Assembly: GCA_030639305.1 (NCBI GenBank)
Contig: DAOWCY010000011.1
Coordinates: 1 to 64,000 of the forward strand
Source of the DNA: JAGLQA01 sp023135565
Lineage (GTDB): Bacteria > Acidobacteriota > Aminicenantia > UBA2199
DNA length: 64,000 nucleotides
Direction of reading: 5' to 3'
In this document: positions 7,528 through 16,200 of the stretch, piece after piece
Layout: every line of letters starts with the position of its first letter
How positions within the stretch are numbered: the stretch's first letter is position 1
Notes under the pieces: model-generated
The model's database searches: none
Told to the model about the DNA's origin: nothing
Seen by the model: only the letters and a program-made list of their open reading frames with translations
Position numbers and translations under genes: made by a program

Positions 7528-8616
7528 ATGAAAAGCAAAAAATGGCTTATATTATTAATTCTTTTATTGGCGGTAGTGCAGGTTGCTTTCTTCGTAATGC
7601 AGTATATGCAGAGAAACCTGGATAACAGCGACGCCTTTTCCGGTGCAACCCCCTTAGCTTTAAAAAGAAAAGTGCCCGACGGCCTCTCTTTAATTGTAGA
7701 CGGCAAAGTAAAACAGGAGTATGTGTTTTCCAGCGATTCTTTCTGGCTGCTGGCGAAAGCCCGCATCCGCACACCCTTAGTTTCTCCCGGAGGGGAGATT
7801 TTGGGCGCTTATATTTATACCGGGGTGCCGGCGCTTTATTTCCTGGAAGGCATTGTGCCGCAAAAAAGCGCGGAGGATGTTTTTGACCGGCCTTTAGACA
7901 TGGTGGTTATTTTTACTTCCGCTTCCGGGCGCAAGGTTTGTTTCAGTTACGGGGAGTTGAACACCATCGACGACAGCTTGCCTGTTACCCTGGCCTATCA
8001 CCGCGAAGCGCTGCTGCCGACCAAAAAAGACCCGGAAACCTATACCCTTAACAAATTACCGGGAAATATTGCCGGCCTGAGCCTTATCTGTCCGCGGGAG
8101 CCGGATATGTCGCGTTATTTGGATAACGTGGAGCGGATGACCCTGGCGGTTTTGCCCACGCCGGACCACCTGCTGCCTGTTTTGAGTAAAAACAAAGAAT
8201 GCATCAGTGCGTCCGTGGAGTGTATCGAGAATAATGATAAACGGCCTGCTTTTTTTGCGGAACTTCTTAGGGAAGAGATTCCTTATTGGGTGCGCATCGG
8301 CCACGGCAAAGGGCTAAAAGGCCAGCGGCCCAGCACTGCATCCGGGTACCCTTTAGGCGCTTTTTTGAGAAGTAATTTCCCCGGATGTACTGAAAAGGAT
8401 TTTTTTATTTTTGTCGGTTGTGATGGTTACCGGGGCATATTCAGCGGCAGGGAGATTTTTCTTACGGCGGCCGGAAAGTCTTTTTATTTGTTGGACACCC
8501 TGGATGGGGGGCCGATGAAAGAAGGAATAATGGTCGGCGCCGTGTCCGATTTTTTTATAGATAGGTGTGTTTGGGGATTGAGTCACGTTGTGCGTGTTGA
8601 GCAGCCTGCTTTTTAA
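7528..8616 (+). CDS. Membrane-anchored protein with molybdopterin-domain-like halves
   Basis: A 362-residue protein with an N-terminal membrane anchor or uncleaved signal (LILLILLLAVVQVAFFVM, about 6-23) and an extracytoplasmic body. Two segments recall the sulfite-oxidase molybdopterin-binding fold: SLIVDGKVKQEY... with LGAYIYTGVPALYFLEGI and a VIFTSASGRKVCFS strand (about 55-145), and a second GCDGYRGIFSGREIF...VRVEQ segment (about 290-360). The usual cofactor-binding Cys and Arg/His pattern is not clear, so it may be a non-catalytic relative. It stands alone between repeats. The product is uncertain; I would call it a hypothetical protein with a possible molybdopterin-domain-like fold. Confidence 0.55.
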   Translation: MKSKKWLILLILLLAVVQVAFFVMQYMQRNLDNSDAFSGATPLALKRKVPDGLSLIVDGKVKQEYVFSSDSFWLLAKARIRTPLVSPGGEILGAYIYTGVPALYFLEGIVPQKSAEDVFDRPLDMVVIFTSASGRKVCFSYGELNTIDDSLPVTLAYHREALLPTKKDPETYTLNKLPGNIAGLSLICPREPDMSRYLDNVERMTLAVLPTPDHLLPVLSKNKECISASVECIENNDKRPAFFAELLREEIPYWVRIGHGKGLKGQRPSTASGYPLGAFLRSNFPGCTEKDFFIFVGCDGYRGIFSGREIFLTAAGKSFYLLDTLDGGPMKEGIMVGAVSDFFIDRCVWGLSHVVRVEQPAF

Positions 8617-8646
8617 GGCAAGCCTTTCTTACCTACCAAGAAATGG

Positions 8647-8906
8647 GTGCGGCGCACCCGGCCTATAAGCCGCTTCGCGGCAGGGGCAGCGGGTGAGCGC
8701 TTTTGATTCTAAATAATAATAAGTTTTGTTCAAACTTTTTTAAAAGTTTGGCCCCCGGCAGGGCCGCCCAATACTGTTGCCTTAAGGCTTGGTGTGTTTT
8801 GCGAAGCAATAACGGGGGTCCAGGGGGAGCCTCCCCCTGGACCTCGGAGAGCCGCCGGAGGCATCTTTTCTCCTTAAAGCAACAGCATTGCAGGGCCGCC
8901 GGAGGC
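8647..8906 (+). repeat. Modular hairpin repeat interrupted by a palindromic insert
   Basis: A copy of the repeat family (GTGCG-G-CGCAC, GCCGC-TTC-GCGGC, the CAAACTTTTT stem) whose G+C-rich end is split after GGGCCGCC and resumes at 8893. The intervening segment is listed separately. The two ORFs that cross it (8663-8926 minus, 8703-8915 plus) are products of the repeat and are not genes. Confidence 0.75.
8769..8890. mobile_element. Small inverted-repeat element inside a repeat copy
   Basis: A 122-bp segment bounded by 19-bp inverted arms (8769-8787 and 8872-8890, two mismatches), flanked on both sides by GGGCCGCC. Inside lies a 13-bp perfect stem with a one-base centre (8817-8843, GGTCCAGGGGGAG on the left arm). 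The arms and the duplicated flank look like insertion of a non-autonomous mobile element into a resident repeat. No protein is encoded. Whether GGGCCGCC is a true target duplication or part of the host repeat is not certain. Confidence 0.5.
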
Positions 8907-8907
8907 A

Positions 8908-8956
8908 AAGAATGATTTAATTTCACTCGTCTCCGAGTGAGGCGCGTATCATTCTT
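8908..8956. repeat. Interrupted long hairpin
   Basis: Outer arms AAGAATGAT (8908-8916) and ATCATTCTT (8948-8956) enclose a perfect inner stem TCACTCG/CGAGTGA (8923-8929, 8934-8940) with loop TCTC. There is no following T-tract, so it is not a typical terminator. It lies about 80 bases before the ATPase gene. Confidence 0.5.
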
Positions 8957-9032
8957 GCCTGTCCCCTTTTCCTAACGAAGCGGTGGTATTTTTTTTTGAT
9001 TTATGGTATATAAGAGGCAGGAGTAAAAAACG

Positions 9033-10052
9033 ATGATCGAGAAGTTGAAGATTAGAAATTTTAAGTCCATCAAAGAGATGGAGATAGATTGCAGGCGCAT
9101 CAACCTGTTTATCGGGGAACCCAATACCGGCAAGTCGAATATCCTGGAGAGCCTGGGGTTATTAAGCTGGGTTGGGCATCTCGAAATGAGTGGTTCGATG
9201 CTATGTGAGTATTTAAGATTTGAAGAGATTCAAGACCTCTTTTATGATGGCCTGATGGAAGAGAAAATTGAGGTTATCGTAAACAGACAGGATATTTTTT
9301 CCACTGAAATATCATTTGACCGCGATAATTTCAAGATGAAAAACAAAATAAATTCATCTAAGGGAATGCCTATTGGAAGAGAATCGGAACTTGTGCTCAA
9401 CCATTCAGGAAGTACTAAACCGGACATGAATATAAATGAGATAGAAGATTTGAGAAGTTTCCGTTTTGTAAAATATTACAAATTCCTTAGACAGAACAGT
9501 TTTCCGAAATTTTATCCTTCCTCTCTATTACCTCCACATGGTTCAAACCTGTTTTCGCTGGCAAGTAGTAATAAAAAGATCAGAGAGCTAATAACTATTT
9601 TAGTTAAAGATTTAAATTTAAAGTTGATGCTTAAGTCCAAAGATAAAAAAATTGAACTGGTGAAACAAAAGGATGACGTTATTACCAGTTTTCCTTATAT
9701 CACGACTTCAGACACACTGCAGCGGATAATATTTTTCTCTACCGCCATGGAGTCCAACCGGGATTCCACATTGATATTCGAAGAACCGGAATCTTTCGCT
9801 TTTCCTTATTATACGAAATACTTAGGTGAACGAATTGCATTTGATGAAAAAAACCAGTATTTTATTTCCACTCATAACCCCTATCTGCTCCTTGCTATCC
9901 TGGAAAAATCCCCGAAAGACACGGTGAATGTTTTTGTCGCCCATTTAGAAGATTCTGAAACCAAAGTAAGAGTGCTGGCAGATGAGGAGATTCCTATTTT
10001 GATGGATTCCGAACCTTTCTTTAACCTGGGCTATTTTCTTGAAGAGGAATAA
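9033..10052 (+). CDS. OLD/AAA15-type ATPase of a two-gene module
   Basis: A 339-residue ABC/SMC-like ATPase. The N-terminus MIEKLKIRNFKSIKEMEI and Walker A GEPNTGKSN (about 28-36) match the AAA15/AAA21 group. Near the C-terminus are the acidic strand LIFEEPES (Walker B plus catalytic Glu, about 246-252) and FISTHNPYLL (switch-like His). The long middle region is not recognised. Its stop shares one base with the start of the next gene (TAATG), so the two are translationally coupled. Such ATPases act with TOPRIM nucleases in phage defence (OLD, Gabija, PARIS). The GGCAGGAG ribosome site is eight to ten bases upstream. Confidence 0.82.
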   Translation: MIEKLKIRNFKSIKEMEIDCRRINLFIGEPNTGKSNILESLGLLSWVGHLEMSGSMLCEYLRFEEIQDLFYDGLMEEKIEVIVNRQDIFSTEISFDRDNFKMKNKINSSKGMPIGRESELVLNHSGSTKPDMNINEIEDLRSFRFVKYYKFLRQNSFPKFYPSSLLPPHGSNLFSLASSNKKIRELITILVKDLNLKLMLKSKDKKIELVKQKDDVITSFPYITTSDTLQRIIFFSTAMESNRDSTLIFEEPESFAFPYYTKYLGERIAFDEKNQYFISTHNPYLLLAILEKSPKDTVNVFVAHLEDSETKVRVLADEEIPILMDSEPFFNLGYFLEEE

Positions 10053-10528
10053 TGATTGTTCTTGAATGCAACAACGATGAATTAATAATCAAGAGTTTAG
10101 GGTTTAGTAGGAGGCAAATTTCCCATCAAAGATGTAAAGGAGAAGTAGTTAAAAAAGTTGGTAAATTAGCTGTGGCTGTTGGGATTATTGATGAAGACTT
10201 TAACTTGAATCGTCCCAGGGAGATGGATTCTTATATTGAAGTAGGCAAAAAATATCCGGGTAGAAAAATTAGACTATTTCAAAAAAGAGGCGATAAAGGC
10301 AAAAAATTGATTCAAATTTCGCCTCGAATCGAAGATTGGATATTATATCGAGCCAAAAGAAATAGGCTTGATCCTAAAAAATTTAATTTACCCGATGACC
10401 CGCACAAACTGCACGTCATTCCCAATCTTGACAGGCACAGAGGTTTCAAAGAATTCTTTAAAAAGCTCATAGATGTAGATGAAGAAATCAAGAGCTTGAG
10501 AAAATGGGTAAAAGAGACCCTGGAATAA
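10052..10528 (+). CDS. Small TOPRIM-like partner of the ATPase
   Basis: A 158-residue basic protein. The start IVLECNNDELIIKSLG offers a glutamate (E5) at the end of the first strand, and AVGIIDEDFN offers DxD (D47, D49). This is the acidic-residue order of TOPRIM nuclease folds. A later segment, ISPRIEDWILYRAKR, resembles the conserved IExW-type motif of small RloB/DUF4276-like TOPRIM proteins. It is coupled to the upstream ATPase by a TAATG overlap. The pair resembles AriA-AriB (PARIS), but the small subunit is shorter and I cannot assign it to a named system. The fold assignment is by motif only. Confidence 0.6.
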   Translation: MIVLECNNDELIIKSLGFSRRQISHQRCKGEVVKKVGKLAVAVGIIDEDFNLNRPREMDSYIEVGKKYPGRKIRLFQKRGDKGKKLIQISPRIEDWILYRAKRNRLDPKKFNLPDDPHKLHVIPNLDRHRGFKEFFKKLIDVDEEIKSLRKWVKETLE

Positions 10529-10674
10529 TCGAAAATAAAAATTCTTAAATTTCCAAACACCGGTGAAGTCTGTGGGGAATTTCTGCCGCTTGACAAAACA
10601 AACCCAATGTGGTAACGTCTATGAATGTTAATATGTAACCCTCACGGTTTAATATTTTAATAGGAAACTGACAA

Positions 10675-11337
10675 ATGAAGATAAGAAATTTGAGTATGAT
10701 AAGAGTATTTGTGTGTTTGGCGGCGCTTTTTTTATCGGCTGCTCCTGTATTCGGGCAGGAGTGTGGGCCCGGCTGTCCTTTATGTACCGACGGCCCCCGC
10801 GCCACCATAATGGAACCCGGGACATTTTTACTAAACGCTGTGGTTATCCCCTGGGGCGAGGATGAGAAAGGAGTCTTAGGTATAAAATATGGTCTGCTTA
10901 AATGGTTGGACGTGGGGTTCGGCTATACCATCTCCGCAAAAAAAACGGTATGGAGTGTTCGTGCCCGGTTAGCTGCCGAAAAAGAAAAGGGTTGGGCGCT
11001 GGGAATCCTGGTGGGCACGGGCAGCGTTCGCATTCGCGGCGGCGATCAATCTCTTTACTTCCAGCTAACCAAATCGGTAAAAGTCCGCGAAGGTTTTGGC
11101 CTGCGTATTTACGGGGGGTTATCTACGCTTCTCCCGGATTTTGATCGTTTGTACGGTATCGGCGGGCTAACCGTAACTTTCAACGAAAAACTAAGCGCCT
11201 TTTTAAACTATGATGGCCGCAATTTTCATCCCGGTGTGTCGTGGGAAGCCGGGGAATGGCTTACGCTTTCGGCTTACCTGATCGAGAGCCGGGAGTTTGC
11301 ATTGGCTGCCGGTGTGCGTTTCCCCCGCAAAAAATAG
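10675..11337 (+). CDS. Small outer-membrane beta-barrel-like protein
   Basis: A 220-residue exported protein with a signal peptide (VFVCLAALFLSAAPVFGQ; cleavage probably after FG) and a mature part made of alternating hydrophobic/polar strands rich in Gly and aromatic residues (LGIKYGLLKWLDVGFGYTI, LRIYGGLSTLLPDF, LSAFLNYDGRNFHPGV). This is typical of a small porin-like barrel of about ten strands. The mature N-terminus carries a CxxxCxxC cluster, of unknown role and not a radical SAM motif in this setting. It lies between two putative defence modules without sharing their layout. Start at 10675 with AGGA upstream. Confidence 0.6.
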   Translation: MKIRNLSMIRVFVCLAALFLSAAPVFGQECGPGCPLCTDGPRATIMEPGTFLLNAVVIPWGEDEKGVLGIKYGLLKWLDVGFGYTISAKKTVWSVRARLAAEKEKGWALGILVGTGSVRIRGGDQSLYFQLTKSVKVREGFGLRIYGGLSTLLPDFDRLYGIGGLTVTFNEKLSAFLNYDGRNFHPGVSWEAGEWLTLSAYLIESREFALAAGVRFPRKK

Positions 11338-11411
11338 GATAGCTCTCCCGGCAGGTTGGCGGTATTTAAAAAAGAAATTGTGCCGCACTACTGTTTTGAA
11401 GCAAGAAATCG

Positions 11412-11440
11412 TTGACAAAAGGCGGGTTTTATATTATATT
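11412..11440 (+). promoter_or_regulatory. Strong promoter before the Rossmannoid pair
   Basis: TTGACA (11412-11417), 17 bases, TATATT (11435-11440). The predicted start near 11447 gives a leader of about 87 bases to the small gene at 11534. Its quality suggests steady transcription of the pair. Confidence 0.65.
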
Positions 11441-11533
11441 GGTAGTGTAAGAAGCCGTAGAGTTTAGCTGCTTGTTAAAGAAAGAGGCGTATTTGAGGCC
11501 CTATGAGTGCTTCTCACAACGGAGGTAAAAGCA

Positions 11534-11701
11534 ATGAATGCTGAATCGAATATTAGCAAGGATACCCGGTCAACGCCCCGGGAGAACCCTGCTTACTACA
11601 AAAGAAAAATAATGCAGCCTCCCAGGCGGGGAACAGTCAGTGTATCACAAATAAAAAAAATTATAAAGGACATTAAAGCCAGTCGGTCTGTTTCTAACTA
11701 A
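11534..11701 (+). CDS. Small basic partner protein
   Basis: A 55-residue protein starting at the ATG nine bases after GGAGG (11521-11525). The frame runs upstream to 11507 without a ribosome site. The sequence is polar and basic, with NPAYYKRKIMQPPRRGT and a C-terminal helix SVSQIKKIIKDIKASRS. I do not recognise a family. The stop shares a base with the start of the next gene (TAATG), so the two are co-translated. Its position suggests an antitoxin-like or targeting partner of the Rossmannoid protein; that role is inference. Confidence 0.6.
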   Translation: MNAESNISKDTRSTPRENPAYYKRKIMQPPRRGTVSVSQIKKIIKDIKASRSVSN

Positions 11702-12327
11702 TGAAGCCTGACTATAAAATAAGTGTCTTTATCAACTGTCCATTTGATCAAGAGTATTCACCGATCTTTCAATCGCTTGTATTCACAGTAATTGATTGTG
11801 GATACATTGCTCGTTGTGCCAGGGAAATCAGTGACAGCGGCGAAGTCAGGATCGACAAAATTGTGAAAATCATCTCAGGATGTAAATATGGAATTCATGA
11901 TATTTCACGTACCGACCTGGATAAAAAGAATAAACTGCCTCGATTTAATATGCCGCTTGAACTGGGGATATTTTTGGGGGCAAAACGATTTGGAAAGAGT
12001 GAACAAAAAAAGAAGATATGTTTAATACTCGATAGTACGCCATTCCGTTATCAAAGTTTCATCTCCGATATAGCCGGACAGGATATCCAGGCTCATAACA
12101 ACAAAGATACTGATGTAATAAAGGTCGTGAGAAATTGGCTGCGCAGTACTCCTGGAAGAGATACGATTCCCGGTGGCACAGAAATCCTAAAACGTTACCG
12201 GCAATTTACAGCGGAACTACCTGTGATTTGCGAAAGATTGAGACTCACGATCGATGAGATGGTTTTTAGCGACTACATTAATATTATCTCCGAATGGTTA
12301 AAGGAAAATCCTTCATTCCCCCAATAA
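11701..12327 (+). CDS. Rossmannoid (TIR/deoxyribosyltransferase-like) protein
   Basis: A 208-residue protein. The start ISVFINCPFDQEYSPIFQSL has the first-strand signature of TIR, DUF4062 and nucleoside 2-deoxyribosyltransferase-like Rossmannoid folds. It continues with GYIARCAREISDSGEVRIDKI, CKYGIHDISR and LPRFNMPLELGIFLGAKRFG. The conserved Glu and Asp in these strands are candidates for a nucleotide- or NAD-cleaving site. I recall this conserved set (CPFD..., YGIHD(I/L)SR, FNMPLELG) from uncharacterised bacterial proteins but cannot name an experimentally described member. It is coupled to the 55-residue gene upstream and sits between two other candidate defence modules. Confidence 0.6.
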   Translation: MKPDYKISVFINCPFDQEYSPIFQSLVFTVIDCGYIARCAREISDSGEVRIDKIVKIISGCKYGIHDISRTDLDKKNKLPRFNMPLELGIFLGAKRFGKSEQKKKICLILDSTPFRYQSFISDIAGQDIQAHNNKDTDVIKVVRNWLRSTPGRDTIPGGTEILKRYRQFTAELPVICERLRLTIDEMVFSDYINIISEWLKENPSFPQ

Positions 12328-12426
12328 AAACGTTTTTAGCCTGTCCCCTAAAATTTCCCTTTACTTATGCTGCGCTTTCTCGTAAAATGTGTTTTGGGAA
12401 AATTTGTTTTTATGGAGAGGTAAACT

Positions 12427-12645
12427 GTGACTGCTAAAAACAAAACGAAAAAGGTGCTTTACAAAGTACAATGTGTTTACGACGAGAAGCATGTGTTTGA
12501 GAAGGTTTTCGAAATCGAAGAAGTATCGGAAAGCAAGGAAGAAACCGAAGTCCAGGCCTACTGTCCTCACTGCAATGAATTGGTGACTGTTGTGGTGCAG
12601 GGAAAGGTGCCGGATGATACCAGGGTTTTCAGGTCTATCGATTAA
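12427..12645 (+). CDS. Small zinc-ribbon-like protein
   Basis: A 72-residue acidic protein starting at a GTG preceded by GGAGAGG. A beta-rich N-terminus (VLYKVQCVYDEKHVFEKVFEIEEV) leads to AYCPHCNEL, a CxxC knuckle. With C16 this could form a partial zinc site, but a second CxxC is missing, so zinc binding is uncertain. It lies 14 bases before the membrane gene and in the same orientation as the large CHAT protein, which makes it a candidate adaptor, substrate or regulator of that protein. Confidence 0.6.
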   Translation: MTAKNKTKKVLYKVQCVYDEKHVFEKVFEIEEVSESKEETEVQAYCPHCNELVTVVVQGKVPDDTRVFRSID

Positions 12646-12659
12646 TAATGGAGGGAACC

Positions 12660-13076
12660 ATGACGGAAGCAAAAGAAATAAAAAGTAAAAAGCCTTCAAA
12701 AGATGCGCAGGAGTGGTTTGAACACCTCCGGGAGATAGACCGTAAGACTCCGGAGCGTTTGGAGGATGCAGCCAAGTTTTTATCTACTATGATCGCCATT
12801 TCCCTTTCTATTTTCCTGGCGGTCAATGAAGTTGGTGGGGGGCTGGTGATCGACTGGCCGGTAAGAATTAGCCTGATAGCCTGGATATTATCTTTATTAT
12901 CGGCGTTTCTGGTTCTTTTCCCGTTCCGTTACAAGTGTATCAGCACCAGTGTGGAGTCTATCAAAAAAATGCACAGCCGGGTACTGCGCACTAAATGGAT
13001 TTTATTGATTGCAAGTTCAGCCCTATTTTTTACCGCTTTGGTCATTCTAACGGCGCTGCTTTTCTGCCGTTTATAA
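12660..13076 (+). CDS. Three-helix membrane protein of the CHAT locus
   Basis: A 138-residue protein with a charged cytoplasmic N-terminus (about 1-40) and three hydrophobic helices: FLSTMIAISLSIFLAV, ISLIAWILSLLSAFLVLF and ILLIASSALFFTALVILTAL. Between helices two and three is a short amphipathic linker (ISTSVESIKKMHSRVL). GGAGGGA lies directly before the ATG at 12660, so I prefer it to the ATG at 12648. The layout recalls SLATT-type membrane effectors, which have two helices, but I cannot assign it. Next to a CHAT protease with a STAND ATPase, it could be the pore-forming or cleaved effector; this is inference. Confidence 0.65.
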   Translation: MTEAKEIKSKKPSKDAQEWFEHLREIDRKTPERLEDAAKFLSTMIAISLSIFLAVNEVGGGLVIDWPVRISLIAWILSLLSAFLVLFPFRYKCISTSVESIKKMHSRVLRTKWILLIASSALFFTALVILTALLFCRL

Positions 13077-13217
13077 GAATCAACGCAAATCGGCTTTAAA
13101 TAAATTGGGGGTGTCGGAATTCCATTTTGTAACTGACCGGCATACCCCGGAGTTCAACAAGATTTCGAACCGCCGGAGCAAATAGTTTCGTAGAAAAAAA
13201 ACGAAAAAGGAGAGTTG

Positions 13218-16200
13218 ATGATGATTTATGAAACCTTAAACATCGAGGCGACTGAAAAAAAGGAAAAAGAATTAAAAAAACATTACCGGGAAGTGATCCG
13301 GCATTTAGAAGAGGGTTTTCCCCTGAAACCCAAAGTACTTGAGACTCTTAAATCCCGGCTATCGGGAATTGTGAATAATTCCAAAGACTGGCGGCATGTG
13401 CTTCAAGGTATCCAAAATTCCGAAGACGATTACTGTGTGCGCTTGATGCACCGGGACAACGAAATTCTCAACCTGCCCTGGTCTATGGCAGTGGACAGCG
13501 TTACCGGTTTTTCCTTGGGACAAATCGAGAAATTACATCTTACTAAAAGTATCCTCGGTTGTTTTGAAGGAAAAGGCGGTAAATTTCTAAAAGCCCCGGC
13601 TCCCTTGAAAATCCTGGTTATGATTTCTGCTCCCGAAGACATCGATCTAAAGCACCGCCTTTCATATGAAGAGGAGGAATCGAAAATTTTAGCTGCCGTT
13701 GAACCGCTGATGTTTTCCGGCGAAGTAGAGATAGATTTTACCGAAGAGGGTTCTTTAGAATCCTTAAAAAGAAAATTGGCAGCCAATAAATACCATATTC
13801 TTCATTTTTCCGGCCATGCTATCTTTCGGGAAAAAGATCGAACCGGGTATTTGCAGCTTGAAGACCCTTTGAGTTTAAATACCCACCTAACATCAGGCAA
13901 AGATTTTGCCGAAGCGCTTAATCCTAATCCCGAACACATAGTGCCGATCGTTATGCTATCTTCCTGCCAGACGGCACAGGGCAGCAGTGAAGAGGGTTTG
14001 CGGGGCGTAACCAACCGGCTGTTGAACCGGGGCGTCCCGGCGGTCATTTCCATGGGTATGGCAATTATAGATAAATATGCGTCTTTATTTTCCGCCTACT
14101 TTTACCGGGGGCTGGCGGGGAAGCAAAACATCTTTTCCGCTTTTTATGCCGCGGTCCGGCACCTGAAAGAAACAGAAGAAAAAGATAACCGGAGCGCACC
14201 CGGCAGCCGGGAAATTCCATTACAGTGGATCATCCCCAACCTGTACCTGTCCCGTGAAATAGGGGAGATGGTGGACTGGAACCGGCCCGTCGAAAAACTG
14301 AAATTCTCCTCGCAGCGTTATATTTTCGGTCAGGATCCTATGTTTTTGCCTCATGATAAAAAGTACCGTTTTATCGGCAGGCGAAAAGAGAAATCCGAAA
14401 TACTCCGGCCCTTTTTCGGGAAGGCGCCCATCCTTTTAAAAGGTCAGGGCGGCGTAGGAAAAACGGCCATGGCTGAACATTTAGTGCAGCGTTTGATTGC
14501 CAAAGAGCCAAAAACCGTGCCTTTTCTTTTTAATGAATCGATTCGTTCAATCAAGGAGATATTGGATAAGCTGGAAGCTTTTCTTACAGACCGGGGACAT
14601 GAACATGTGACAGCCAATGTGAATCAATATGAAAAAGCCATGGCAAAGTTCCAATACCTGCTTTTCCGGGTTAACGAAGATTATCAACCGGTCTTTGTGT
14701 TCGACAACTTGGAGAGTTTCCAGGAAGAGCCGGGAAAAGGCTTCTCCGAAGAGTACAGCGACATTAAGGAGGTGATCGATTTTTTATGTGACAGGCAAAT
14801 CTGTCATATGCTCCTGACCTGCCGTTATCCTGTCCCCGGTTTTAAGAACTTGCAAAGTTTTGATTTGAACCAGGTGGGTTTGACCGATTTTTGGAAGAAG
14901 TGTCTTTACTTAGATGTAGGTTATATTCGCATTCATCTGCATGAGAAAGATTTCATGGAGAAGGTTAAAGAGGGTTTCCTGGCCCGTCCCGGATTGCGTT
15001 ACATAGAGGTGGTAAAACTGCTTCACGAGACTTTTGGAGGCAATTACCGGGCGTTGGAATTTTTCGACATAGCATTAAAAGAAAAGCCGGGGCAAATCAC
15101 CGTTTCCTTAGATTCTTTGGAAAAGCTCCGGCAAAGCACCGCGGAAACCGCCGGTGAAGTCAAACATCGAATGGGGCAAAACCTGCTTTTCTCTCAACTT
15201 ATGTCCTTGCTCACCCCGGGTCAACAGCGTGTTTTAGAATTACTTTCTCATTTCCGTATCCCCGTTCACCGAATTGCTTTAGAATTGCAGGTACAAAACC
15301 GGCCGGGAATCCAACCCGTCGATTTTAAACCGGTCTTAGAATCTTTGCGCCGATTGACATTGATCGAGGTCACGATAGACCGGGAAATCAACGTTTTTTA
15401 TTATTACGTTACTCCTCTTGTTAAAGACCTTCTCGAGAATTATACCGGGATAGACAAGCCGTACTCATTTTCTCACCAACAGGCCGGGATTTATTACTAC
15501 CGCATCTATCAGAATATAAAGTTAGATTTAACCGTATTGGAAGAAGCTTTCTATCATTTTTATGAGTCGGAAGGTAAAGAAAAAATACAGGAGCTTGGCG
15601 ATATTCTTTCCAGGTTTTGTTATGAGTCATCTATGTACCATAGTGCTATCTTTTATGCTCAGCAAGTATACAACCTGCTGGGAGATAATACAAGGGGAGT
15701 TATATTAAACCGTCTGGGATTAATTTACCAAATCTATGGAGAACTTGATAGAGCAATGGAATTTTTTAAAAAAACTCTGGCTGGGTATCGCAAATCCGGG
15801 GATGAAAGGAACGAAGGTTCACTGTTGAGCAACATCAGCCAGGTATACTCCACACGGGGTGATTATGGTCAAGCGCTTGATTACCTGGAAAAGAGCTTAA
15901 AAATCTGTCGCAAAATCGGCGACAAAAAGCTGGAGGGAACGATCCTGAATAACATAAGCCAGGTTTACTCAGCTCGTGGTGATAATGAGCGAGCACTTGA
16001 ATACCTGGAAAAGAGCCTGAATATCAGGCAGGAAATCGGCGATAAATTCGGGGAAGCAAATGATCTGAGCAACATAGGTTCAATCGTTTTTAAACGTGGC
16101 GATTATGATAAAGCACTCAAATATATGGAAGAAAGTTTAGAAATTTTCCGTAAAATTGGCGATAAAAAAGGTGAAGGCGAGTTGCTGAACAATATCGGCC

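Noticed and set aside
8663..8926. ORFs on both strands of about 70-87 codons
   Set aside because: They are translations of the modular repeat and its palindromic insert, and overlap each other on opposite strands.
10744..10790. CxxxCxxC in the small barrel protein, matching radical SAM spacing
   Set aside because: It lies just after a signal-peptide cleavage site in an exported beta-rich protein; the radical SAM fold is absent.
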